Positions 55,093 to 63,878 of a stretch of 64,000 nt of DNA are shown piece after piece. The stretch is from Thiothrix sp. Its GTDB lineage: Bacteria; Pseudomonadota; Gammaproteobacteria; Thiotrichales; Thiotrichaceae. A model generated the notes under the pieces. The model was given only the letters and a program-made list of their open reading frames with translations, ran no database searches and was not told the DNA's origin. The stretch covers positions 161,573 to 225,572 of the forward strand of contig NZ_JAQTLS010000005.1 in NCBI RefSeq assembly GCF_028714775.1, written 5' to 3'. Every line of letters starts with the position of its first letter. The stretch's first letter is position 1. The translations under genes were made by a program, and so were the position numbers.

Positions 55093-55487
55093 AATGGTTA
55101 CTGATGGCGATTTCGATTACCTGCGGGGCGCTGGGGCAATTGTTCATGAAGGCGGGGATGCAATCGGTGGGGGCGCTGGCGGCGTTTTTCCCCGCGTTGC
55201 AATCCGGGCAGGTTAGTACGGAACAATGGTTTGGCGTGCTGTGGGTGGTGGCGGGCATTGTCTGTTACGGCATTGCCATGCTGGTGTGGATTTATGTGCT
55301 CGGGCATTTTGAACTGAGCGTGGCGTACCCTTTACTGAGCGTGGGGTACATTCTGGTTTATCTGGGCGCGGTACTATGGCCCCGGATCGGCGAATCTTTC
55401 ACGCTGGGCAAGACCGGCGGGATCATGCTGATCATGCTGGGCGTGGCGCTGGTAGCAGCACCTTCTGAGGCAAAACAACATGAATAA
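55089..55487 (+). CDS. EmrE/ArnF-like small four-TM protein
   Basis: 132 residues. Four TM helices of the SMR/EamA fold (TCGALGQLFMKAGMQSVGAL, GHFELSVAYPLLSVGYILVY). It overlaps the previous gene by 4 bp (ATGA) and the following GT2 gene by 8 bp. Probably the partner subunit in a heterodimeric lipid-linked sugar flippase. Confidence 0.8.
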   Translation: MKWLLMAISITCGALGQLFMKAGMQSVGALAAFFPALQSGQVSTEQWFGVLWVVAGIVCYGIAMLVWIYVLGHFELSVAYPLLSVGYILVYLGAVLWPRIGESFTLGKTGGIMLIMLGVALVAAPSEAKQHE

Positions 55488-56220
55488 CGAACGACCTTAC
55501 CTTTCCATCATCATTCCGGCCTACAACGAGCAAAGCCGGATTGCCGATTCGCTGTACAAGGTGAAGGATTACCTCTCCCGCCAAACCTACCGCAGCGAAA
55601 TCATCGTGGTGGATGACGGCAGCCGCGACCTGACCACCGAAGTGGTGAAATTCATCGACATTTACGGCAAGGAAACCAAGGAGCAGGAAGAAGGCCAGTT
55701 GATGGAAAACATCAAAAACGTCGGTAAAGGCTTTTCGATTGCACGCGGCATGATCAAAGCATCCGGCGACATCGTGCTGTTCAGTGATGCTGACCTTTCC
55801 ACCCCGATTGAAGAAATCGAAAAGCTGCTGCCGTACTTTGAGCAAGGCTTCGATGTGGTGATCGGTTCACGCAAACTGGCGGATTCCGAGGTGGAAAAAA
55901 AGCCGTGGTATCGGGATGCGATGAGCCTGATCTTCAACATAGCCGTGCGCACCCTCTCTGTTCCCGGCATCAAGGATACGCAGTGTGGGTTCAAGGCCTA
56001 CCGGCGTGAAGCGGCGCAACGGATTGCCTTATTACAGCGCATTTACGGCTTCGGCTTTGACGTGGAGCATTTGTACATTGCCCGCAAGCAGGGCTTTAAA
56101 ATCAAGGAGGTGGCGGTGAAATGGGAACACATGGACGGCTCCAAGGTTGACCCAATTAAGGATTCGATCCGCATGTTTACGGATTTGTTGAAGATTCGGT
56201 GGTTGCATCGGGCGATGTAG
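55480..56220 (+). CDS. GT2 polyprenyl-phosphate glycosyltransferase (Alg5/DPM1-like)
   Basis: 246 residues. GT-A fold with YLSIIIPAYNEQSRIADSL, the donor site IIVVDDGSRDLT, the metal-binding DADLSTP and the acceptor region CGFKAYRREAAQRI. It has no C-terminal TM pair, so it resembles dolichyl-phosphate glucosyltransferase (ALG5) more than ArnC. It probably charges undecaprenyl phosphate with glucose or a similar sugar for the flippase and GT39-like transferase encoded upstream. Last gene of the glycan operon. Confidence 0.88.
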   Translation: MNNERPYLSIIIPAYNEQSRIADSLYKVKDYLSRQTYRSEIIVVDDGSRDLTTEVVKFIDIYGKETKEQEEGQLMENIKNVGKGFSIARGMIKASGDIVLFSDADLSTPIEEIEKLLPYFEQGFDVVIGSRKLADSEVEKKPWYRDAMSLIFNIAVRTLSVPGIKDTQCGFKAYRREAAQRIALLQRIYGFGFDVEHLYIARKQGFKIKEVAVKWEHMDGSKVDPIKDSIRMFTDLLKIRWLHRAM

Positions 56221-56329
56221 TGAACGTGTCAGCGATCAGGAAATTCATGTGTTACCTTGAGAAGGTTTTCAAACAGGCTGTAAACTGCACCACCAATTGG
56301 AAAAAAACCACTCAAACGGGATTGCATGA

Positions 56330-57262
56330 ATGTATCAAATTACTGAAATTACGGAACGTCACCAGCTAGAGCAGCTAGGCAGTAAGCCGAAATTTTGGTT
56401 TTATGATGAAGCTGCGGGTGTTCAACAACTTTGTAAGGTAGGACGTGCGGGAACAGGCGAGAACTGGGCAGAAAAAGTTGCCTATGAACTGGCTCGACTC
56501 ATTGGGCTACCCAGTGCAGGCTACGATCTGGCTACATGGCAAAAGCAGCAGGCTGTTGTATCTCCATCTTTTGTTCCTGAAAACTGGTTGTTAGCACACG
56601 GCAATGAAATATTGACAAAGTTTGTCGAGAGTTATGATGAAAAACAGGCATTTCAGTTGAGGCAATACCGGCTAAATACTGTCATGGCACTGCTCTACCA
56701 ATGGCAACAAAAGGAAGTCGTCCAGCTACCACTTGGGTACAAACCCACAAGCGATGAAGGCGTTTATGATGTGGCAGGTATGTTTGTAGCATACTTGATG
56801 TTCGACTGTTTGATAGGTAATCAGGATCGGCACGACCAGAATTGGGGCATAATTCTGGACTATACTGAACCAAGCGGGGGGATTTTCCTTGCCCCATCGT
56901 TCGACCATGCGTCCAGTCTGGCCTGCCGTTTGACGATAGAAGAGAAAAAAGAACGCTTGAAGACCAAGGATGTGGGGTATTCTGTAGAAGGCTTTGCCCG
57001 GAAGGCCAGAACGCCATTTTTCAGCAATGACGGCACGCAGCGGTTACGAAATCTGGAATGTTTCGAGAGTGCCGCAATGATGAGCAAGAAACCAGCGCAA
57101 ATTAAGCAGTGGGTTGAACGGCTAGGTGCTATAGAACCAGCACAAATTGAACACATTCTTGGGCAAGTGCCCGCAGAATTCGGGATGGATGCTGTGACCA
57201 GCGAATTTACGCTGAAATATCTGGAAGCGAACAGGAAATTTATTTTAGGTCTGGAGTTATGA
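56330..57262 (+). CDS. HipA C-terminal-type kinase (stand-alone)
   Basis: 310 residues carrying the kinase core of HipA-like proteins: an N-lobe with KVGRAGTGENWAEKVAYELA, the catalytic loop CLIGNQDRHDQNWGI (Asp and Asn both present) and the metal-binding APSFDHASSL. The usual HipA N-terminal subdomain is absent and appears instead in the next gene, which overlaps by 4 bp. HipA kinases phosphorylate aminoacyl-tRNA synthetases or other proteins; the target here is unknown. No HipB-like repressor is adjacent. Close to a type III restriction system, so a defence role is possible. Confidence 0.75.
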   Translation: MYQITEITERHQLEQLGSKPKFWFYDEAAGVQQLCKVGRAGTGENWAEKVAYELARLIGLPSAGYDLATWQKQQAVVSPSFVPENWLLAHGNEILTKFVESYDEKQAFQLRQYRLNTVMALLYQWQQKEVVQLPLGYKPTSDEGVYDVAGMFVAYLMFDCLIGNQDRHDQNWGIILDYTEPSGGIFLAPSFDHASSLACRLTIEEKKERLKTKDVGYSVEGFARKARTPFFSNDGTQRLRNLECFESAAMMSKKPAQIKQWVERLGAIEPAQIEHILGQVPAEFGMDAVTSEFTLKYLEANRKFILGLEL

Positions 57263-58011
57263 GTAAGAAGCTACTGTTATTCTGGCAAAACCCAACGAGT
57301 CGGCGCTGGATGACCTTGGGGTTACTGGAAAAGCGTGGGGGTATCTATTCGTTCCGCTATAGCCAGTCAGCCAAAAAATCACCAGAATTTGTCCCGTTTG
57401 GGGTGATGAACAACGTCACTAAAACCTATGAGTCGCAGGCGTTGTTCCCTATCTTCAAAAATCGCCTGTTAGCCAAGAACCGCCCGGAATATGCCGACTA
57501 CATGGAGTGGTTGGGCTTGAGCAAACAGCTCGTCACCGATATGGATGAACTGTCCAGATCAGGTGGCATCCGTGCTACTGACAACTTGCAACTGTTCCCT
57601 TACCCTGAAAAGCAGGATGGCAAGTATGTAGTGGAGTTTTTTGTGCATGGCATCCGTCATGTACCTACCCGACAGGCTGACAGAATCGCCACATTGCAAA
57701 GTGGTGATGAGCTATTCCTGATGAAGGATGTGCAGAATCGGGCGGATGCTTTGGCACTGGCGATCAGGACGAATGACCCACCGGAAATTATCGGCTACTG
57801 CCCCAGTTTCTTTACGGCTGACATTAATCAGTTATTGGATGCGCAACCCCCAGCCAACGTGAAGCTATCTGTCGCCAAGATTAATCTGACTGCACCGTTA
57901 CAGTACCGTTTGATGTGCAGGCTGGAATCTCCGTGGTTATCAAACTTCACCACCTTTGCTGATGGTGAGTTTGAAGATGAATGCCCCGTTATGCTGAAAG
58001 TGGCTTCATAG
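57259..58011 (+). CDS. HipA N-domain-like/HIRAN protein
   Basis: 250 residues. The first 90 or so resemble the HipA N-terminal subdomain (RRWMTLGLLEKRGGIYSFRY, ESQALFPIFKNRLL). From about 125 to 195 there is a HIRAN domain (VEFFVHGIRHVPTRQADRIA, SGDELFLMKDVQNRADALAL, IGYCPSFFTADI), a fold that binds DNA ends or stalled forks in Rad5-type proteins. A C-terminal beta region follows. It is translationally coupled to the HipA-like kinase, so the two probably form one kinase complex. It converges on mod, 7 bp apart. Confidence 0.72.
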   Translation: MSKKLLLFWQNPTSRRWMTLGLLEKRGGIYSFRYSQSAKKSPEFVPFGVMNNVTKTYESQALFPIFKNRLLAKNRPEYADYMEWLGLSKQLVTDMDELSRSGGIRATDNLQLFPYPEKQDGKYVVEFFVHGIRHVPTRQADRIATLQSGDELFLMKDVQNRADALALAIRTNDPPEIIGYCPSFFTADINQLLDAQPPANVKLSVAKINLTAPLQYRLMCRLESPWLSNFTTFADGEFEDECPVMLKVAS

Positions 58012-58018
58012 CTGACTG

Positions 58019-60814
58019 CTAAATCCGAAACACCTTCATCACCTCATCCCCCAAATGGTTGATCACCTTCACCGCGATCCGCCCTGACTGCGGCTTTTTG
58101 AACGGGCGGGAAACGTCGCTGTTGAGCGTTGCCCATGCTTCTTCGTTGATTTCGGCCTTGAGGGTGGTTTTGAGTGCCTTGTACGGGTCATTTGCGCCGA
58201 GGAAATAGGCGTGGCGCACGAAGAAACTTTCTTCGTTGTAGTCGGTGTCGATGAACCAGCAGGCGATGCCGTCAGCATTGTCGCTGATGACTTCGCCGGT
58301 TTGGGGTTTGAATACGTCCACGCCGTTGACTTTGACTTGGATGCGGTTGCTGCCTGCGTCGAGGATGTCGATGTCGGGTTCGCCGAAGATGACGAATAGG
58401 TTGCCTTTGCCAGTGTTTTTGAGGTCTTCCGCCATGTGCAGGTCGGCGTTCATGCGGGCTTTGAGTACCGGGATGCGCCCCAGTTTGTGGAATTCGGCGG
58501 AATGCGCGTCGTAGTTGAAGGCGCAGGCAATCAGCACGTCGAATCCGGCGTCACCGGCTTCGCGGGCAGCTTGTACCAGATCGGGGCGCGAGACTGTGCC
58601 GAATTCGGGGCCGATGAAAATGGCGGCACGGCGTTCTTCACCGCCGTCGGTGTTGCCTTCGAGGTAGCGGCCTTCGGCGCAGATCAGGTCGCCCGGCCAA
58701 GGTTGCAGGCTGATGAAGTTGATTTTGTCTTCTTTGTGCGCTTGCTGGACTCCGGCGGTTTTGAGGTTTTCGAGGATAATCTGGGCGAAATCGCGAGCAT
58801 CCGTGTAGCCACTGGCGGATTCTTTGACGCCATCCATCAGTTCGTCGTTTTCGTCCACGCCGAGGACGCGGTGGGGGGAAAGGCTTTCGACGGTGAATGG
58901 CCCGGCAACGCGCACTTTGCTTTTGTCGTCATAGGGTTTGTCGTAGAGGTATTCGTAGTCGGCTTTGGCGGCGATGGAGGCGTCGATTTCCTGCTGGCGG
59001 GCAATGCGGTGTTTCCACCAGTCGGCGTGCAGTTGTTTGGCGGCTTTTGACCATTTCTCATCGGCTTCGCGGGGGATTTCCCATTCCTGCCAGTCTTGCT
59101 TTAGGGTGGTGTTGAGTTGTTGGCGCAGGGGTTCGAGTTTGGCTTGGTGGTTTTCCCAGATTACGTCGATTTCGGCGTTGTTGGCGATGGCTTTGAGGGT
59201 GATGTGGGGGACGCGCTCGTAGACGAAGCCTTGGCGGATGTTGCCGTAAGTGGGTTTGCTGGCGGGGATAGTGCGGGTGATGTCGGCTTCTTTTTGTTGG
59301 CCTTCGGGGGAGTCGGCTAGCAGGTAATAGGGGTAGCGTGCGCCCATGATGCGGGCGCGGGCTAAGGCCAGTGCTACCCGTGAGGTGTCCACCGTGATCC
59401 AGCGGCGACCCCATTGCTCCGCCACGTATGCGGTTGTGCCGCTGCCGCACGTCGGGTCAAGCACCAAATCCCCCGGATCAGTCGTTATCAAGATGCATCT
59501 TTCAATAACTTTACGCACAGTTTGAACAACATAAAGTTTGTCATCACCAAACCCTCCTGTACGGGTGTCTTCCCAAATATCCGAACTAGACTTGAACGGG
59601 AAATCATTGAAGTAGCGGATAAAATTAAGACTGCGCCCAATTGGTAATAGTCGGTCTGCTAATTCCAGCTTTTTTAGACCGGTGAGATTTGTACTGAATG
59701 TGCGGTTTCCTGGTGAATAAGAAGTGCCCTGAAACGTATAGCTTTGAAGGTCATTGGCATTTTTTGACCGAGCACTTGTCAATGGATTCGGACGATAAAC
59801 ACGTGAATTAGGTGGTGGTTCTGCCACACTCGAAATTTCTTCGCTTGTTAGATTACGACGAGTGCCGTCTGATAGTTCAACAAATCGAATGTTAACTTCT
59901 GAACGCCAGTTTCTTGGCTCGTAGGAATTCCGAAACTTAACCTCTTCGCGACGTTTTGCGAACCAAAGCAGCAGATCTGTGGTTACATCCAGAAGGCCGC
60001 TTCCTTTACCAGTAGTTTTACGAAAAACGATTTGTCCGCAAAAATTTTCATCGCCGAAAACTTCGTCGAGGACGGCGCGGACGCGGTGGACGTTTTCGTC
60101 GCCGATTTGGACGAAGATAGAGCCGGAGTCGGTGAGCAGGTCGCGGGCGACGGTGAGCCGGTCACGCAAGTAGGTGAGGTAGGAGTGGATGCCATCACGC
60201 CACGTATCGCGGAAGGCTTTGACCTGTTCGGGTTCGCGGGTGATGTGTTCCTTGTTGCCATCCTTCACGTCGCGGCTGGTGGTTGACCACTGGAAGTTGG
60301 AGTTGAATTTGATCCCATACGGCGGATCAAGGTAAATGCACTGCACCTTGCCGCGCAAGCCCTCACGTTCCGCCAGCGATGCCATCACTTGCAAGCTGTC
60401 ACCCAGAATCATGCGGTTCGTCCAGTTGGCATCATGCTGGTAGAACTCGGTGCGGGCTTCCTCACTCGGCACGCCATTGAAATCGGCAAACAGCTCAAAC
60501 TGGTTCTCCGCTGCCTTGTCATCCTGCCCGCTACGCCGCAGCAAGTCATCAATCAGCACCTTCGGATGCACCTTGTCCTGAATGTACAACGGCGGCGCAT
60601 TCACCACCAGATCAGACCAATCCTGCTCATCCTTGCCCCGCCACACCAATTGCGGATCAAAGTCACGGTTACGCCGCTCATACGCGACCCGCACCGGATT
60701 GGCCTCGTCCTGACGCATCACCGACTGGTATTCAGCGGTGGGGATATTTTTGCGCGTGGCCTCGGTGTGCTTGAGGGCAGAAACGGTTTTTTTGTCTGAA
60801 GGTTGTTGTGCCAT
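58019..60814 (-). CDS. mod: Type III restriction-modification DNA methyltransferase
   Basis: 931 residues from the ATG at 60814 (AGGA upstream). Beta-class N6-adenine methyltransferase: motif IV DPPY (CIYLDPPYGIKFNSNFQ) comes before the target-recognition region, and motif I follows it (LVLDPTCGSGTTAYVAEQWG). Larger than a classic Mod (about 650), with an extra C-terminal third. It gives the sequence specificity of the Mod2Res complex. The target-recognition segment (about residues 275-450, DNA 59470-59990) is visibly more AT-rich than its flanks. It follows res by 4 bp. Confidence 0.93.
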   Translation of the reverse strand: MAQQPSDKKTVSALKHTEATRKNIPTAEYQSVMRQDEANPVRVAYERRNRDFDPQLVWRGKDEQDWSDLVVNAPPLYIQDKVHPKVLIDDLLRRSGQDDKAAENQFELFADFNGVPSEEARTEFYQHDANWTNRMILGDSLQVMASLAEREGLRGKVQCIYLDPPYGIKFNSNFQWSTTSRDVKDGNKEHITREPEQVKAFRDTWRDGIHSYLTYLRDRLTVARDLLTDSGSIFVQIGDENVHRVRAVLDEVFGDENFCGQIVFRKTTGKGSGLLDVTTDLLLWFAKRREEVKFRNSYEPRNWRSEVNIRFVELSDGTRRNLTSEEISSVAEPPPNSRVYRPNPLTSARSKNANDLQSYTFQGTSYSPGNRTFSTNLTGLKKLELADRLLPIGRSLNFIRYFNDFPFKSSSDIWEDTRTGGFGDDKLYVVQTVRKVIERCILITTDPGDLVLDPTCGSGTTAYVAEQWGRRWITVDTSRVALALARARIMGARYPYYLLADSPEGQQKEADITRTIPASKPTYGNIRQGFVYERVPHITLKAIANNAEIDVIWENHQAKLEPLRQQLNTTLKQDWQEWEIPREADEKWSKAAKQLHADWWKHRIARQQEIDASIAAKADYEYLYDKPYDDKSKVRVAGPFTVESLSPHRVLGVDENDELMDGVKESASGYTDARDFAQIILENLKTAGVQQAHKEDKINFISLQPWPGDLICAEGRYLEGNTDGGEERRAAIFIGPEFGTVSRPDLVQAAREAGDAGFDVLIACAFNYDAHSAEFHKLGRIPVLKARMNADLHMAEDLKNTGKGNLFVIFGEPDIDILDAGSNRIQVKVNGVDVFKPQTGEVISDNADGIACWFIDTDYNEESFFVRHAYFLGANDPYKALKTTLKAEINEEAWATLNSDVSRPFKKPQSGRIAVKVINHLGDEVMKVFRI

Positions 60815-60818
60815 GTGT

Positions 60819-63800
60819 TTATTCCTGTCCCTGTTTGCCCACAATGCTGGTATTGATCATGCTGTCGAATTCCGTTGCAATTTTTTGTGCGAAATCTTCT
60901 TCCATCCCCCACACGTCGCCAAATTCGGCAAACGCCCAGCGCCCGTAACGCTTGAGGTTGTTGACTCCCGGAACCCAGTAGTTTTCCATCGTCGCCCGCT
61001 TTTCCTTGGCATCTTCACGCCGGTAGCCCTTGATCTCGACAATCAGGTTCAGCGGGTCGGCTTGCCCGTCATCCACCAGCACGATGAAATCGGGGATGTA
61101 GGTGCGCCGGGTGGAACCGTACTGGTAGGGCGCTTCCAGTCCCAAATTGTGGTTCTTGACGTAAGCGATGACACGCGGGTGCGCTTCCACCACCCGGCAG
61201 AATTCGCCCTCCCAATCGCTGTCGAGGATTGCCCAGTTGACGTGGCAATGCTGCGGGCTGGTTTCCCAGCGGTCGGTTTTGGCGGTGTGAAAACTGACGT
61301 GCGCGGTGGAGCCGGTCGGGTTGTAAGCATCCAGCATGGCCTTGACCGGGCGTTCCCCGACCATTGCCCGCGTGATCCCGGCAGTGATGCGCTCGCAAGC
61401 CATGTCCGCCAGTTCCTGATACATCAGTTGCGCCGGGTACGTGCCGCCCTTGCACACCAGATAGCCATCCAGCCATTGCTTGGCGATGCGCTTGAGTTGC
61501 CCGAACAAATGCAGTTTCGGTTCTTCGCCGGGGTCGCGCCACTTGGTGTACAGCAGCCGTTTGGTCAGGTTCATCAACAGGGTGGAATGGCGCATGTCGC
61601 CCAGATGCTTGAGGTTCAAATCCACTGCTTCGCCAATGATGCCGGAATTGCGGGTAATGGATGGCCCGACCAGTGCTGGCGTCAGTTCCAGCAGCGAATC
61701 TTCGTTGAAGGTGGCGCTGAGGCGTTCTTCCGGCAATTCGACCCGGTAGCCTTCCACCCGTGGGAAGGTGATAGCCAGCGGGTTGCGTGCCGGGCTGATC
61801 GCCTTGACGTGGATGGTTTCACGCGGCGGTTGCGGTTTCACCACCACCGGCTTGGCAGTGAAATCAAACGGAATGCCCAGCACGTCGGCATATTCCACGT
61901 TGAACAGGCCATCCGCATTCAGCTCATACGACTGGCGGCGCAAGGCACGGCCTATCACCTGTTCGCACAACAATTGCGTGCCGAAAGCGCGTACCCCCAG
62001 CACATGCGTGACGGTGTTCGCGTCCCAACCTTCGGTGAGCATCGAAACCGACACCACGCAGCGGATGGATTCGCCCAGCCGCCCTTGCTTGCCCACGGTG
62101 TTCATGACCTCGCGCAGCAAGTCCTGATCGGTGATGTTTTCCGCCCCTTTGTGGTCGCCACGCTCGCGCATGTCGTAGCGGAAACGTTCGATTTCATCCC
62201 CCGCCATGCTGCGGAAATTGGTATCCAGTGCATCACCAGATTCGAGTTGCTCGCTGTCGATCAGCAGGGTATTGGGACGTGGCAGCGGGTTGCCATGTGC
62301 GTCGTAGTTCCTGAACAGTGCCAGCCGCCCGTTTTCCAGACTGCTGGAACCGTCATCATTGTCACGCTGGAAACCGGCAATGAAGTCATACACCAGCTTG
62401 GAAGTGGAGGTGTTATTGCACACCACAATGAAACAGGGCGGGACGGTGATGCCACTCTCTTGCCACAAATGGAAGGTTTTTTCGTAATGCCCGTACAGGG
62501 CTTCGAGCGCAGTCTGCAATTCCACCGGCAGGCTGAGCGGGTCAAGGGTATTGGCTTTGCCCCGGCCTTTTTTCGGCATTCGGGTGCGGATATGCGTCCA
62601 CAAATCGCGGAACTTGGGCATTTCGCCGCCGGGGATATTGTCCGACACCGGCACGCGCGGCAGTTTAACAATGCCGCATTCAATCGCATCCATCAGCGAA
62701 AAGTCGCTCATTGTCCACGGGAACAACGTGCCTTCGGCATAACCGGAACCACGCAGGAAAAAAGGCGTGGCGGACAAGTCCATCACCCGCAGCACACCCA
62801 GCTTGCGCTTGATCGCTTCCAGCCCGGAAATCCACAGGCGGGCAGCTTCGTTGTTTTTCTGTGCCTCGGTTTTGTCTTCACCCTTCAAGGCGCTGAGGTC
62901 GTCTTCGCCCGGCTTTTCGCGGTAGCAATGGTGCGCCTCGTCATTCAGCACCATGATATTTTTCATGCCCATCAGTTCCGGCATAACCCGCTGCAACATC
63001 TGGCCTTCGGTTTCCTGCGTATTGAGCGGCTCGCCTTTGCGCCCCTGAAGCAGCAAGCGCCCGCCTTTGGAAAGCTCCATGCGTTCGCGCAGCTTGAAAG
63101 CATGGTAGTTGGTAATGACAATTTTGGCGCGTTCCAGATCGGGCAGCATGTCGCCCGGAACCAGTTCACGGCTCTGGTAATAGCTGTACGGGTCATTGGG
63201 TTGCAACACTTGCAAGCGGTCACGGATGGTCAAGCCCGGTGCGACAATCAGGAAACCACGGGTGAAACGTTTGCTGTTGGGGTAACGTACCGCATTGATG
63301 GTCTGCCACGCGATCAGCATCGCCATGACGGTAGTTTTGCCTGCCCCGGTAGCCAATTTCAGCGCCAGTCGCAGCAGTTCGGGGTTGGCTTCCTGATTCG
63401 CACCTTCCAGATGATCCAGAAAATAGCGGCCTTTGTTGCCAGAAGTCGGTGCGACTTCCAGCAGCCAGATGGCTGTTTCGACCGCTTCCACCTGACAGAA
63501 AAACGGGCGGATGCTGTTGAATTCGTGGGAACGCCAATGTTGCAGCAAACGAGCGGTTTCTGGTGTCACCTTCCAGTCTTTTTGCGGGAGTTTGCGCCAG
63601 TCATCCACGTACTTGCGCAATTCATTGATCAGCGAAGTCGGATCGTATTTTTGTCCCTGACTTGCCAGCTCTGGTATATCAAACAGTAAATCTTGCTGGG
63701 GCGCGGCATCTTTGCGTTTTTTGGGCTTAGGGATAGGGGTAATGAAATCGGCACGGCGACGGGCTTCAATGGTTTTCTGGGTGGGCTGGCCTTGATCATC

Positions 63801-63872
63801 CAGCTCCCAGTGCCGGGTTGGGTAGGCGTAGGGTGAATTCAGTATGGGTTGTTCAAAAAAGGGGTTTTGCAT
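60819..63872 (-). CDS. res: Type III restriction enzyme Res subunit
   Basis: 1017 residues. SF2 helicase with Walker A ATGAGKTTVMAMLIA, DEAH-type box (VLNDEAHHCY), SATPFFLRG (motif III) and the late motifs (MLTEGWDANTVTHVLGVRAF, QVIGRALRR). A C-terminal PD-(D/E)xK-like nuclease (YIPDFIVLVDDG then NLIVEIKGYRRED). It cuts DNA after ATP-driven communication between two unmodified sites. The start MQNPFFEQPILNSPY matches the family start, yet no ribosome-binding site precedes it: an IS-like end lies about 6 bp upstream, so expression may be altered. Confidence 0.93.
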   Translation of the reverse strand: MQNPFFEQPILNSPYAYPTRHWELDDQGQPTQKTIEARRRADFITPIPKPKKRKDAAPQQDLLFDIPELASQGQKYDPTSLINELRKYVDDWRKLPQKDWKVTPETARLLQHWRSHEFNSIRPFFCQVEAVETAIWLLEVAPTSGNKGRYFLDHLEGANQEANPELLRLALKLATGAGKTTVMAMLIAWQTINAVRYPNSKRFTRGFLIVAPGLTIRDRLQVLQPNDPYSYYQSRELVPGDMLPDLERAKIVITNYHAFKLRERMELSKGGRLLLQGRKGEPLNTQETEGQMLQRVMPELMGMKNIMVLNDEAHHCYREKPGEDDLSALKGEDKTEAQKNNEAARLWISGLEAIKRKLGVLRVMDLSATPFFLRGSGYAEGTLFPWTMSDFSLMDAIECGIVKLPRVPVSDNIPGGEMPKFRDLWTHIRTRMPKKGRGKANTLDPLSLPVELQTALEALYGHYEKTFHLWQESGITVPPCFIVVCNNTSTSKLVYDFIAGFQRDNDDGSSSLENGRLALFRNYDAHGNPLPRPNTLLIDSEQLESGDALDTNFRSMAGDEIERFRYDMRERGDHKGAENITDQDLLREVMNTVGKQGRLGESIRCVVSVSMLTEGWDANTVTHVLGVRAFGTQLLCEQVIGRALRRQSYELNADGLFNVEYADVLGIPFDFTAKPVVVKPQPPRETIHVKAISPARNPLAITFPRVEGYRVELPEERLSATFNEDSLLELTPALVGPSITRNSGIIGEAVDLNLKHLGDMRHSTLLMNLTKRLLYTKWRDPGEEPKLHLFGQLKRIAKQWLDGYLVCKGGTYPAQLMYQELADMACERITAGITRAMVGERPVKAMLDAYNPTGSTAHVSFHTAKTDRWETSPQHCHVNWAILDSDWEGEFCRVVEAHPRVIAYVKNHNLGLEAPYQYGSTRRTYIPDFIVLVDDGQADPLNLIVEIKGYRREDAKEKRATMENYWVPGVNNLKRYGRWAFAEFGDVWGMEEDFAQKIATEFDSMINTSIVGKQGQE

Positions 63873-63878
63873 CCGTTG

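Noticed and set aside
60738-63689. 983-residue open frame on the plus strand opposite res
   Set aside because: It is antisense to a clear restriction gene with all helicase motifs; its translation is rich in His, Gln, Arg and Phe with no domain sense, an effect of codon bias in the true gene.
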